From Pseudomonadota bacterium (GTDB lineage Bacteria; Pseudomonadota; Gammaproteobacteria; Steroidobacterales; Steroidobacteraceae), in assembly GCA_021787615.1 (NCBI GenBank), contig JAJYLP010000038.1, positions 1 through 32,886 of the forward strand: 32,886 bases of DNA. The letters run 5' to 3'. Below are positions 24,601-30,754 of the stretch, in pieces. Position 1 is the stretch's first letter. Each line of letters begins with the position of its first letter. The position numbers and the translations under genes were made by a program. Below the pieces are notes generated by a model. That model saw only the letters and a list, made by a program, of their open reading frames with translations. It searched no databases and was not told where the DNA came from.

Positions 24601-24694
24601 GGGCCATCCCGAAGCTCATCGCCAGCGCTCCGCCGGCAAGAACCGCGCGAACGGCCGAGCGCACCAATGGATTGCCCGGATTATTGTTGAACAT
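21608..24694 (-). CDS. TonB-dependent outer-membrane receptor, copy 2
   Basis: The 1028-aa receptor has the same plug, TonB-box-like LKEVVVTGS and barrel as 11358-14444. It differs only in residues 2-6 (FNNNP in place of IRTTT) and at residue 30 (Met instead of Val) in the signal peptide, so the mature receptors should be identical. GGGAGA lies 8 nt before the ATG. The stop codon differs (TGA here, TAA in copy 1). Upstream there are no paired CTGGnnC boxes; a different promoter (TTGCGG, 16 nt, TATAGT at 24913-24886) gives a leader of about 185 nt. Neighbours are the convergent sulfotransferase 2 and the divergent TPR-sulfotransferase 3. The ligand is unknown. Confidence 0.95.
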   Translation of the reverse strand: MFNNNPGNPLVRSAVRAVLAGGALAMSFGMAHAQNASTNGSSSSTNAKKEPAQLKEVVVTGSLIATPNQVSMSPVTFISAQAIQQTGATRIEDMLNQLPQVFADQGSNVVNGATGTATIDLRDLGAKRTLVLVDGMRLQPGDPRDGGAVDVNMIPAALISSIQIQTGGASSIYGADAVAGVVNFRLKQHFQGVELDFNGGIYQNDNSNTAGVQSAITSFNTNYGTNFQQAPSSVWTGAQKEIDFIAGVNTPDGKGNATFYATYRNINSVLQSQYSVSACSLGSGYVAGSYDTGGKFQCLGSSNGYPGRFIFTNAANTTFDQSVNLATGALVPYSSAYDFNFGPLNYFQRPDERYTAGSFLHYTFNRHVTVYSSTMFMDDHSLAQIAPSGAFLGTPYTVNCANPFLSPSMLTEWCGGSTTGSATMYIGRRNIEGGDRVDNLEHTDFNETIGVKGEINDNWSYNGYYQYGFTNLSETFLNDLSVTRINDALDVVMGPNGQPECQVTANGVSNGLGVGCVPWNIFGHGGSAYLPPSAATHFISTPGVQRGQIAQTMVNLVVNGDLSQYVRLPTAHSGLQVALGADYRDDKSFTQPDMEFQTADLAGAGGATLPVAGDVIVREAYGEGRLPLMQDKPFAKSLAIDASYRYSSYSPFNGSTVGGVKTNTYGFSAAWKPSHDYRVRASFDRAVRAPNVGELYSPQTVALDGNVDPCAGTNPSATLAQCARSGVTAAQYGNILPAPAAQYNGLLGGNPNLQPETALTSSFGIGWTPSYVPGLSAEIDYYDIKIENVIEALGGNTIITQCVNTGLLCQDVHRSAGGELWGQSGYVFDTEQNVGELEEKGVDIDVNYEMGLRGYGRLAFALQGTYIGGLYTTTITGLPSTRYDCAGYYGPVCGQPVPKWRHRMTVTWMTPWHGLQATATWRYFSPVTLDALSPNPALGKLNGGGTIANGAISSTDAHIASYSYLDLTAAMPVAHGVVARLGVNNVLDKQPPVIGLSDLPGVFGNGNTFPQMYDSLGRYIFVDVTAKF
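21610..24676. repeat. Long direct repeat, unit B (partner 11360-14426)
   Basis: Same orientation as unit A at an offset of 10,250 bases. Recombination between the units would delete or duplicate a 10.25-kb segment carrying the barrel, TPR-sulfotransferase 1, lipoproteins, protease 2 and sulfotransferase 2. Confidence 0.9.
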
Positions 24695-25173
24695 TCAGTG
24701 AATCTCCCAAATGAGGTAGTGCGGACCCTAAGATCTGCAACTGGGGCGTCATCAGATGAAACAACCGACGAAAGCCGCGCTCCCTGCGCACACGCGGCAC
24801 CGTCCCCGACGAAATGGCCCTTCGAGCCAGCCCAGGCGGAGAGCCGAGTACTTAGTACTTCTGTGGTTTTTTCACCGTTGCGGGAACTATAGCATGCTGT
24901 TTGAGGTCCGCAACACCCGCCCCGGGCACCGCTGCTCCCGCCGCAGAGTCATCGTTGCGTGGCTCGCGAACCATCCGAGCGCCGGAATGGCTGGAATTTC
25001 AGGGTATATCGCGTTGCCCTCAGCGCACAGCCTCCATCGGCAGCGCGTCGGCTCATCATGCCCAGAACACGGATGATCTTTTCTTGTGGTATGGTTGAAA
25101 CGCCTACGACGCCGAATTCGTTGCTCAGAACCAACGATTTTGTGTCGGGCGCACAACAAACGGGGCCGCTATC
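24695..25173. other. Divergent intergenic region between TBDR2 and TPR-sulfotransferase 3
   Basis: No gene is seen in 479 bases. It carries a tandem repeat AGTACTTAGTACTT (about 24847-24860), a leftward promoter candidate at 24886-24913, and the Shine-Dalgarno of TBDR2 (24703-24708, minus strand). No convincing rightward promoter was found. Confidence 0.45.
24886..24913 (-). promoter_or_regulatory. Candidate TBDR2 promoter
   Basis: Minus strand TTGCGG (24913-24908), 16 nt, TATAGT (24891-24886). At the position where P1-P4 have the proximal CTGGnnC box there is none, so TBDR2 appears not to share the TBDR1 control. Confidence 0.5.
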
Positions 25174-26757
25174 ATGGCCAGCATGACGACTCCCTCGATC
25201 ACGACGTTTGAACGAGAAATCAATGCCCGGCTGCGTGCCGGCGATATCACCGGCGCGGCGGCCGCTGCGGCCGCCTGCCGCACCGCCCTGCCCGACTCGA
25301 GGGCTGGCTGGTACTTCGGCAGCGTCGCGGCGCTGCTCAAAGGGAGGGTCGAGGAAGCGCAGACCCTGGCCGATCAATGGCTTCAGAAGCACCCCGGCGA
25401 CGCGGAGGGCCTGCTGCAGAGCGCCGAGTGCCATCTGGCCCGGGGCGATCGGGCTGCGGCCATGCGCGCCGCCTCGGCGGCCATCGAGGCGACGGCGTCA
25501 CCGGCGCTCTGGGACGCGGTCGGGTACTTTCTCTTCCATGCAGCGGAATATCCGCTCGCGCTGACCGCGTACGATCGGGCGCTCGCGGCCCGCCCGGAGG
25601 ATACGGATCTGCTCGGCAAGCGGGCGGTGATTCACCGCTCGCTCGGCGATTTCGAGCGCGCGGCCGCCGACTTCCGGGCAGTGCTCGCGCACGCGCCGGG
25701 CGATAGCGATGCCCTGAAAGCCCTGGTGGAGCTCGAGCGCCAGACCCCGCAGAGCAATCACGTCGCGGCGCTGGAGGAGGCGCTGCGGGGAGCCGGCACC
25801 GATGCAAAAAATGCCGCAACGCTGCATTTCGCGCTTGCCAAGGCCTACGACGACATCGACGAGTGCCCCTCGAGCTGGCAGCACCTCGCCGCCGGCAATC
25901 GCCTCGAGCGCGCCGCCAGCCAATACGACCCGGCCACCGACCGGGCCGTGATCGAGCGGCTGATCGAGACGTTCCCGGATCTCGAGGCCGCCGCGGCCGA
26001 CACCACGGGCGAGGCGCCCATCTTCATCGTCGGCCTGCCGCGCACCGGCACGACGCTGCTCGAGCGGATCCTCGGCCAGCACTCATCCGTGCATGCGGCC
26101 GGAGAGCTGCCCGCATTCACCGAAGCGGTGAGCCTCGCGGTGCGCCGGGCGAGCCGGGACGTGCCCCGCGATTGGGCGCAGTTCGCCGCGCGCTTTGCGC
26201 GCACGGACGCGGCAGACATCGCCCGTGAATATCTCGCCTTCGCGCGCGCTCTGCGCGGGGAGCGGCCGCGCTTCACGGACAAGCAGCCGACCAATTTCTT
26301 CTTCTGCCCGCTCATCCTGCGCGCCTTCCCGAAGGCGCGCATCGTGCACCTCACCCGCCATCCGCTCGCGGCGTGCTATGCGATCTTCAAGACCCGATTC
26401 ACCGGCGGCTACCCATTTTCCAACGATCTCGCCGAGCTCGGCGCGTTCTACCTCGGCTACCGGCGTCTCATGGATCACTGGCAGCGCATCCTCCCGGGAC
26501 GCATTCACGACGTCGCCTACGAGGATCTGGTCACGGCGCTCGAGCCGACGGTGCGCGGAGTGCTGCACTACCTCGACCTGCCGTTCGAGGCGCAGTGCCT
26601 GGAATTTCACCGCAATCCCGCGCCGACCAGCACCGCCAGCGTCGTGCAGGTCCGCCAGGCGCTGTATGACTCCTCGCTGAGCCGCTGGCGCCGCTACGAG
26701 CAGGAACTGCGCCCGCTCGCCGAGCAGCTCACCGCCGGCGGCATCGCGCTCGAGTGA
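25174..26757 (+). CDS. TPR-sulfotransferase 3
   Basis: The 527-aa protein has TPR-like helical repeats in residues about 10-250 (AGWYFGSVAALLKGRVEEAQTL, LALTAYDRALAARPEDTDLL, FERAAADFRAVLAHAPGDSDALK). A sulfotransferase domain follows: PIFIVGLPRTGTTLLERILGQH (from residue 282) is the PAPS 5'-phosphosulfate loop and ARIVHLTRHPLAACYA (around 388-403) the 3'-phosphate motif with R395. The C-terminal VVQVRQALYDSSLSRWRRYEQEL is shared in pattern with sulfotransferase 1. No export signal is present. The start at 25174 could also be the ATG at 25183. It is divergent from TBDR2 and ends 7 bp before the convergent gene at 26765. The domain order suggests a protein or peptide substrate, as in tyrosine sulfotransferases, but this is inference. 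Confidence 0.88.
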   Translation: MASMTTPSITTFEREINARLRAGDITGAAAAAAACRTALPDSRAGWYFGSVAALLKGRVEEAQTLADQWLQKHPGDAEGLLQSAECHLARGDRAAAMRAASAAIEATASPALWDAVGYFLFHAAEYPLALTAYDRALAARPEDTDLLGKRAVIHRSLGDFERAAADFRAVLAHAPGDSDALKALVELERQTPQSNHVAALEEALRGAGTDAKNAATLHFALAKAYDDIDECPSSWQHLAAGNRLERAASQYDPATDRAVIERLIETFPDLEAAAADTTGEAPIFIVGLPRTGTTLLERILGQHSSVHAAGELPAFTEAVSLAVRRASRDVPRDWAQFAARFARTDAADIAREYLAFARALRGERPRFTDKQPTNFFFCPLILRAFPKARIVHLTRHPLAACYAIFKTRFTGGYPFSNDLAELGAFYLGYRRLMDHWQRILPGRIHDVAYEDLVTALEPTVRGVLHYLDLPFEAQCLEFHRNPAPTSTASVVQVRQALYDSSLSRWRRYEQELRPLAEQLTAGGIALE

Positions 26758-26764
26758 GCGATCC

Positions 26765-27382
26765 TCAGCGCACCCGCTCGACCTTGCAGCCGGTGTCATC
26801 GGGCAGCTGCATCCAGTACGAGCCGAACAGCTGACGCGAGATGCTCACCCGCTGCCCGCGGCTCACCAGCAGCTGGTGATTGCGGTAGTCCTGCACCCAG
26901 ACCTGGCCGTTGCTCAGTGTGAAGATCCACCGGCCGTCGGCCGCGGTGGTGATGCTCCGCAGCGTCGCGGTAATGCGCGAGATGGGCTTCGGCAAGGCTC
27001 CGACCGCAACTTCGTGCGCGGTGAGGGCTCTGTCGGACAGACCGAACGCCTGCTGCGCGCTCAGCCTCTTGACAGCCGGTGCCGGCTGCGGTGCCGCCGG
27101 CCGGGCTGCGGCAACCGGTGCGGCGGGGGTCGCTGACTCCGCGGGCGCCGTGCGCGCAACGGGCGCGTGAGATGCGGGACGGGCGGCGGCAAGCGAGGCG
27201 GCGAGGCGCGCCGAGGCGCGATCGAAGCACTCGAGCCGCCGGCTCGGCTGCGCGATGCGACGGCAGGCGAGCACCGCCTGCATGGGCGTCGCCGCCTGGC
27301 ATGATCCGGCAGCTGTGAGCAGCAGCGCCGCGGCGCACGAGATCGAAAATGCGTGTATCACAGTGCGGTCTCTCATCATCAT
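26765..27382 (-). CDS. Exported protein with N-terminal Cys pair and Ala/Pro-rich linker
   Basis: The 205-aa precursor has a signal peptide (IHAFSISCAAALLLTAAGSCQA), then LACRRIAQPSRRLECFDRASARL. This Cys-11-Cys pattern is seen in several small periplasmic proteins, including type VI-associated TagO-like ones, though nothing else here suggests type VI secretion. A long Ala/Pro linker leads to a C-terminal domain WIFTLSNGQVWVQDYRN, ISRQLFGSYWMQLPDDTGCKVERVR. I do not assign a function. Three consecutive ATG codons (27382-27374) can start it; I take the first. It is divergent from the 2OG oxygenase gene, sharing the palindromic promoter at 27425-27439. Confidence 0.75.
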   Translation of the reverse strand: MMMRDRTVIHAFSISCAAALLLTAAGSCQAATPMQAVLACRRIAQPSRRLECFDRASARLAASLAAARPASHAPVARTAPAESATPAAPVAAARPAAPQPAPAVKRLSAQQAFGLSDRALTAHEVAVGALPKPISRITATLRSITTAADGRWIFTLSNGQVWVQDYRNHQLLVSRGQRVSISRQLFGSYWMQLPDDTGCKVERVR

Positions 27383-27424
27383 TGCGCGTCCCGGCGCCCG
27401 CGGCGCAGGCAGAAGTTGAGTCCG

Positions 27425-27439
27425 GCGTATACTATACGC
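27425..27439. promoter_or_regulatory. Palindromic bidirectional core promoter
   Basis: GCGTATACTATACGC is a perfect 15-bp palindrome around a central C. Read rightward it gives TATACT (27428-27433) for the oxygenase at 27462; read leftward TATAGT (27436-27431) for the exported protein at 27382. Leaders would be about 22 and 42 nt. Confidence 0.6.
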
Positions 27440-27461
27440 GGAGTCCCCCGGACGCCCACCC

Positions 27462-28145
27462 ATGCCCGCCGCCACACTGCAACCGCCCGAACTGCTCACC
27501 ATGTTTGCGGTGCCGTTCGGGATGTCGCGCTACCCGGCGCACGGGGAGCTGAACCCCCGTCTCAAGAAGGTGATATTCGACCTCGAGGCGCACGGGGCAA
27601 CCAATCCGCGTCCGCTGACGCCGCGCAACGAGACGCTGTTCGAAAGCCACTTCAACTTCTTCCGTGTCGAGCACGAGGCGGTCCGGGAACTGAAGGCGTT
27701 CTGCTGGAACCAACTGCTGTCGGTCATCGGCCGGCTGAACGGCTACGACGCGGCGATCCTGCAGCGGCTGCAGATCTTCAACGACTGCTGGTTCCATGTT
27801 ACCCGCCCCGGAGGGTTCTTCGGGGTCCACAATCACCCCAACGCCTCCTGGAGCGGGGTCTACTGCGTCGATCCGGGCCGGGGCGATCCGCGCAAGCCGG
27901 AGAACGGGCTGCTGACCTTCGTCAACCCGACCACCCCGAGCGCCATGCACATGGACGCCGGGGTGGCCAACATCCGATTGCCCTTCGGCCATGACGCGCC
28001 GCGCTTCCGCCTCGAGCCCGGCCAGCTCATCATTTTCCCGTCCTGGGTGCTGCATCACGTGACGCCTTTCGAGGGTGAGGGCGAGCGGATCACCGTGGCG
28101 TTCAACTGCTGGTTCAATCTGCCCGATGCGCCCGCCTCGTCGTAA
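27462..28145 (+). CDS. Putative 2OG-Fe(II) oxygenase (TIGR02466 / 2OG-FeII_Oxy_5 type)
   Basis: The 227-aa protein has the layout of the TIGR02466 family. An N-terminal segment (LLTMFAVPFGMSRYP, SHFNFFR) is followed by GVHNHPNASWSGVYCVDPG with candidate iron ligands H123 and H125, and a distal WVLHHVTPFEGEGERITVAFN with H198/H199 and R209 as candidate ligand and 2-oxoglutarate-binding residues. Such enzymes hydroxylate or otherwise oxidise an unactivated carbon using O2 and 2-oxoglutarate; no natural substrate is known to me. No signal peptide is seen, so it acts in the cytoplasm. The gene is divergent from the exported protein at 26765-27382 and its last 91 bp overlap the end of the convergent TPR-sulfotransferase 4. 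It is full length. Confidence 0.87.
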   Translation: MPAATLQPPELLTMFAVPFGMSRYPAHGELNPRLKKVIFDLEAHGATNPRPLTPRNETLFESHFNFFRVEHEAVRELKAFCWNQLLSVIGRLNGYDAAILQRLQIFNDCWFHVTRPGGFFGVHNHPNASWSGVYCVDPGRGDPRKPENGLLTFVNPTTPSAMHMDAGVANIRLPFGHDAPRFRLEPGQLIIFPSWVLHHVTPFEGEGERITVAFNCWFNLPDAPASS

Positions 28146-29764
28146 TAGAACTGGCTGATCCACGGGGCGAGGATGGGCAGCACCGGCTCGAGCTGCTCGC
28201 GGTAGCGCAGCCAGTGGCCGAGGCCCTCGGTGTTCAGCCCCCGCGACAGCTGCGCAGTGCTCGGCGTGAGAGCCTCCCGATCGCGCGTGCGCAACGCGAA
28301 ATCCCCCATGGCCGGATCCCACTCGAGGCCGAGGAAATCGCACACGCGGCGCATCTCGCGCGCAAAGCCGGTCACCACGTCCTCGTGGCGCACCAGGCAC
28401 ATGTCAAGCTGCAGCGTCCGGGTGCATTCCATGAGCACGCGCATGACCGCATCGTAATAGCGCGCCGCGCCCTCGAGCGTGAGCATCTCGTAGATCGGCG
28501 CGCTCATGCGGAAGCGATGCCGGAAACAGCTGAGCACGATGTCGCGCGGATCGCGGCACGCGAACACGATCTTCGCCTGCGGGAACAGCCGCGCGATCAG
28601 CGGCAGCTTCAGCGTGTTGAGCGGATTCTTGTCGACGAAGATCCGGCCGGCGGCATCGGCGCCGGCCTGCGCGACGCGGCGCCAGTAGGCCGCGCGCAGC
28701 GCCTCGTAGGCCGCCGCAGGCGCGCGCAGGAACGCCGCCAGGTCCTGCGGCCGCTGCATGTACTGCTGCACGCCGTCGATCAGCGACTCGCTTTCCTCGA
28801 CGCTCACCACCTGCGGGTGCCCCTCGAGTATCACCTCCAGGAGCGAGGTGCCCGAGCGCAGGAACCCCAGCACGAAAATATGCCCTGCGGCCGGTGCCGG
28901 CGCCGGTGAGGGCGCCGCCGCGCGCCACTGCGTCCGCTCTTCGCTGCGCAGATACTCCGCGAGCCCGAGCGCATACTGCAGTGCGCTCGGCGAGGCGGAT
29001 GCGAATTGCCCCGCGTACGCCTGGCGCTGCACTTCATTGCTCTCGGTGTACGCGGCGAACGCCTCGGGCATGCGCCCCTGGGCATCGAGCGCGTCTCCGA
29101 GGAGGCCGCCGGCCAAGGCGCGCTGTTCGGCTGAGAGATCCGCGCGCGACAGCAGCTCGCGCAGCCGCGTCTCGGCGGTGAGCGGATCCTGCTCGCCGAG
29201 GTCGGCGGCCGCGAGGCTCAGCTGCGCATCCGGATAGCCCGGCAGGCGCGCGAGCGCCCGCTCGGCCCACTCGCGCGCCTGCCGGTAGGCGCCGCGATAG
29301 CTCGCGATGCGCGCGAGCCCCGCCAGCGCCACCGCCTGGCGCGGATCAAGCTCGATCGCCCGCTGAAACGCCGCCTCCGCATCCCGCACGCGCGCCAGCG
29401 CGAACAGCGCGGTGCCGCGGCTGGCATGCGCGAAGGGCAGCGTCGCGTCGGCCGCCAGCAGGATGTCGAACTGCTCGAGCGCCTCAGCGTGACGATCGAG
29501 CCTGAGCAGGCACAAGCCAAGCGCGTTGCGCGCCGCCTTGTCCTCGCCCGGGAGCGCGACCGCCTGGCGCAGCAACCGCTCCGCCTCGCCGAGTTCGCCG
29601 GCGAGCTCGTGCCGCAGCGCCAGCACGTTGAAGATCAGCGGATGCTCGAGGCCCTCGGCCAGCGCCGCCTCGGCCAGCTGCGCGGCGAGCGGCAGCTCGC
29701 CGCCCTGCGCGCTGCGCTGGATCGCGAGAAGCCGCTCGCGGTCCGCGCCCGAGTCGCCGCTCAC
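28055..29764 (-). CDS. TPR-sulfotransferase 4
   Basis: The 569-aa protein starts at a GTG whose last bases overlap the TGA of the PKHD hydroxylase gene (GTGA), indicating coupled translation. A longer in-frame ATG at 29827 would intrude 67 bp into that gene. TPR-type repeats cover about residues 20-270 (HPLIFNVLALRHELAGELGEAERLL, FAHASRGTALFALARVRDAEAAF). The sulfotransferase domain has HIFVLGFLRSGTSLLEVILEGH from H295 and KIVFACRDPRDIVLSCF from K398, with R404 and S414 in the expected places of the 3'-phosphate motif. There is no signal peptide. Its coupling to a hydroxylase suggests both enzymes act on one substrate. The C-terminal 30 codons overlap the convergent 2OG oxygenase gene. Confidence 0.88.
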   Translation of the reverse strand: MSGDSGADRERLLAIQRSAQGGELPLAAQLAEAALAEGLEHPLIFNVLALRHELAGELGEAERLLRQAVALPGEDKAARNALGLCLLRLDRHAEALEQFDILLAADATLPFAHASRGTALFALARVRDAEAAFQRAIELDPRQAVALAGLARIASYRGAYRQAREWAERALARLPGYPDAQLSLAAADLGEQDPLTAETRLRELLSRADLSAEQRALAGGLLGDALDAQGRMPEAFAAYTESNEVQRQAYAGQFASASPSALQYALGLAEYLRSEERTQWRAAAPSPAPAPAAGHIFVLGFLRSGTSLLEVILEGHPQVVSVEESESLIDGVQQYMQRPQDLAAFLRAPAAAYEALRAAYWRRVAQAGADAAGRIFVDKNPLNTLKLPLIARLFPQAKIVFACRDPRDIVLSCFRHRFRMSAPIYEMLTLEGAARYYDAVMRVLMECTRTLQLDMCLVRHEDVVTGFAREMRRVCDFLGLEWDPAMGDFALRTRDREALTPSTAQLSRGLNTEGLGHWLRYREQLEPVLPILAPWISQFYYDEAGASGRLNQQLNATVIRSPSPSKGVT

Positions 29765-30426
29765 GGCTCGGCCCACATCCGCTGCAGGTTGGCCGCGACG
29801 TATTCGAGCCGCATGCGGTTGCCCCACTCGAGCTTCGCCCCCTCGAGCGCCCGCACCTCATTCAGGGTGTAGAGCAGTTCGCGCCGCGCCGGATCGGCGA
29901 TCTGGCTCTCGATGAAGGTGATCATCACGAGGCGCTCCCCGGAGGTCACCGGCGCCACCTCGTGCAGGGTCGTCGACGGATACAGGACCGCCTCGCCCGG
30001 CTTGCCCTTGATGCGCACATCCTGCGAGCCGAGATAGATGACCAGTTCGCCGCCGCCGTAGCTCGACGGATCGCCGATGAACAGCGTGCACGAGACGTCC
30101 GAGCGCAGCGGCTGCTGACCGACCGCCATGAAGGCGGCATCGACGTGCGCCCCGTAGCCCATGCCCTCACCGTAGCGCACCACCTGCGGCACCGCGATGC
30201 GCCGTGGGAAGACGAAATCGCGCGCCGTCTCGCTGCGCTGAAAGGCCCCGAGCGCGATCTGCCCAGCCCGCTGCGCATGGGGGTCGGCCGGATCGGGGAT
30301 CAGGCTGGACTTGGTGTGATTGTGCGGATTGGAGCTGCGGCCGTCGATGAAACGCGTCAGGCGCGCGAGCTCGCGCACCGAGCTCACCTCGGCGGCCGTC
30401 AGGAATTCCTCGATTTGCAGAAACAT
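29761..30426 (-). CDS. PKHD-type 2OG-Fe(II) hydroxylase (PiuC/YbiX-like)
   Basis: The 221-aa protein begins MFLQIEEFL, as PKHD-type hydroxylases do, and has the usual length of about 225 aa. The iron site is YGAHVDAAF (H94, D96) and TTLHEVAPVTSGERLVMITF (H155 as third ligand, R165 for 2-oxoglutarate). Further family blocks are TLFIGDPSSYGGGEL and KGKPGEAVLYPS. Relatives such as PiuC are often encoded beside siderophore or other TonB receptors, as here; true substrates are unresolved. I chose the ATG at 30426 by homology; TATACT at about 30460 (minus strand) supports it, and a longer frame would run through the terminator at 30605-30632. The stop overlaps the next gene, TPR-sulfotransferase 4, as GTGA. 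Confidence 0.93.
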   Translation of the reverse strand: MFLQIEEFLTAAEVSSVRELARLTRFIDGRSSNPHNHTKSSLIPDPADPHAQRAGQIALGAFQRSETARDFVFPRRIAVPQVVRYGEGMGYGAHVDAAFMAVGQQPLRSDVSCTLFIGDPSSYGGGELVIYLGSQDVRIKGKPGEAVLYPSTTLHEVAPVTSGERLVMITFIESQIADPARRELLYTLNEVRALEGAKLEWGNRMRLEYVAANLQRMWAEP

Positions 30427-30604
30427 CGCCGGTACGCCCCTGCGGACAGCTTCAACCGGCAGTATAGCCGCGCCCGGCTCGCGCCGGCTCAGCCCCCAAG
30501 CGCGTCCCGGCCATAGCACCCCCTGCCCGAGCGCCGGATCGGGCTCGAGCGCATCCGCGGCGCCGGCTGCCCGCTCGCCCGCCATCGCGGCGGCTCTCAA
30601 TCTG

Positions 30605-30632
30605 AAAAAAAACCCTGCGCGAAGCAGGGTTT
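30605..30632 (-). terminator. Rho-independent terminator of TBDR3
   Basis: On the minus strand AAACCCTGC, a 5-nt loop and GCAGGGTTT are followed by a run of eight T. A wider pair, CAATCTGAA and TTCAGATTG (about 30599-30651), flanks it. It lies between the TBDR3 stop (30755) and the PKHD promoter. Confidence 0.9.
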
Positions 30633-30754
30633 CGAATCGAGCTTCAGATTGGCTCCGGCGGACCCGCTGGCGGGCGAGCCCGGCACGCGTGCCGCCGGAT
30701 TCGGGCACCCGCCCATCGGCGGGTGCCCGGCAGAGCCCTCAGCCCGCCGCTCAA

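Noticed and set aside
11360-24676. Treating the 10.25-kb repeat-bounded unit as a composite transposon
   Set aside because: The repeats are receptor genes, not insertion sequences; there are no terminal inverted repeats, transposase genes or target-site duplications.
24847-24860. AGTACTTAGTACTT as a possible mobile-element or attachment repeat
   Set aside because: Only a short tandem repeat; no transposase, integrase or matching inverted end is seen nearby.
24815-24921. Search for MocR boxes in front of TBDR2
   Set aside because: A single GAGCCAG (24824-24830) has no partner 24 bp away, and the position expected from the -10 has no CTGG.
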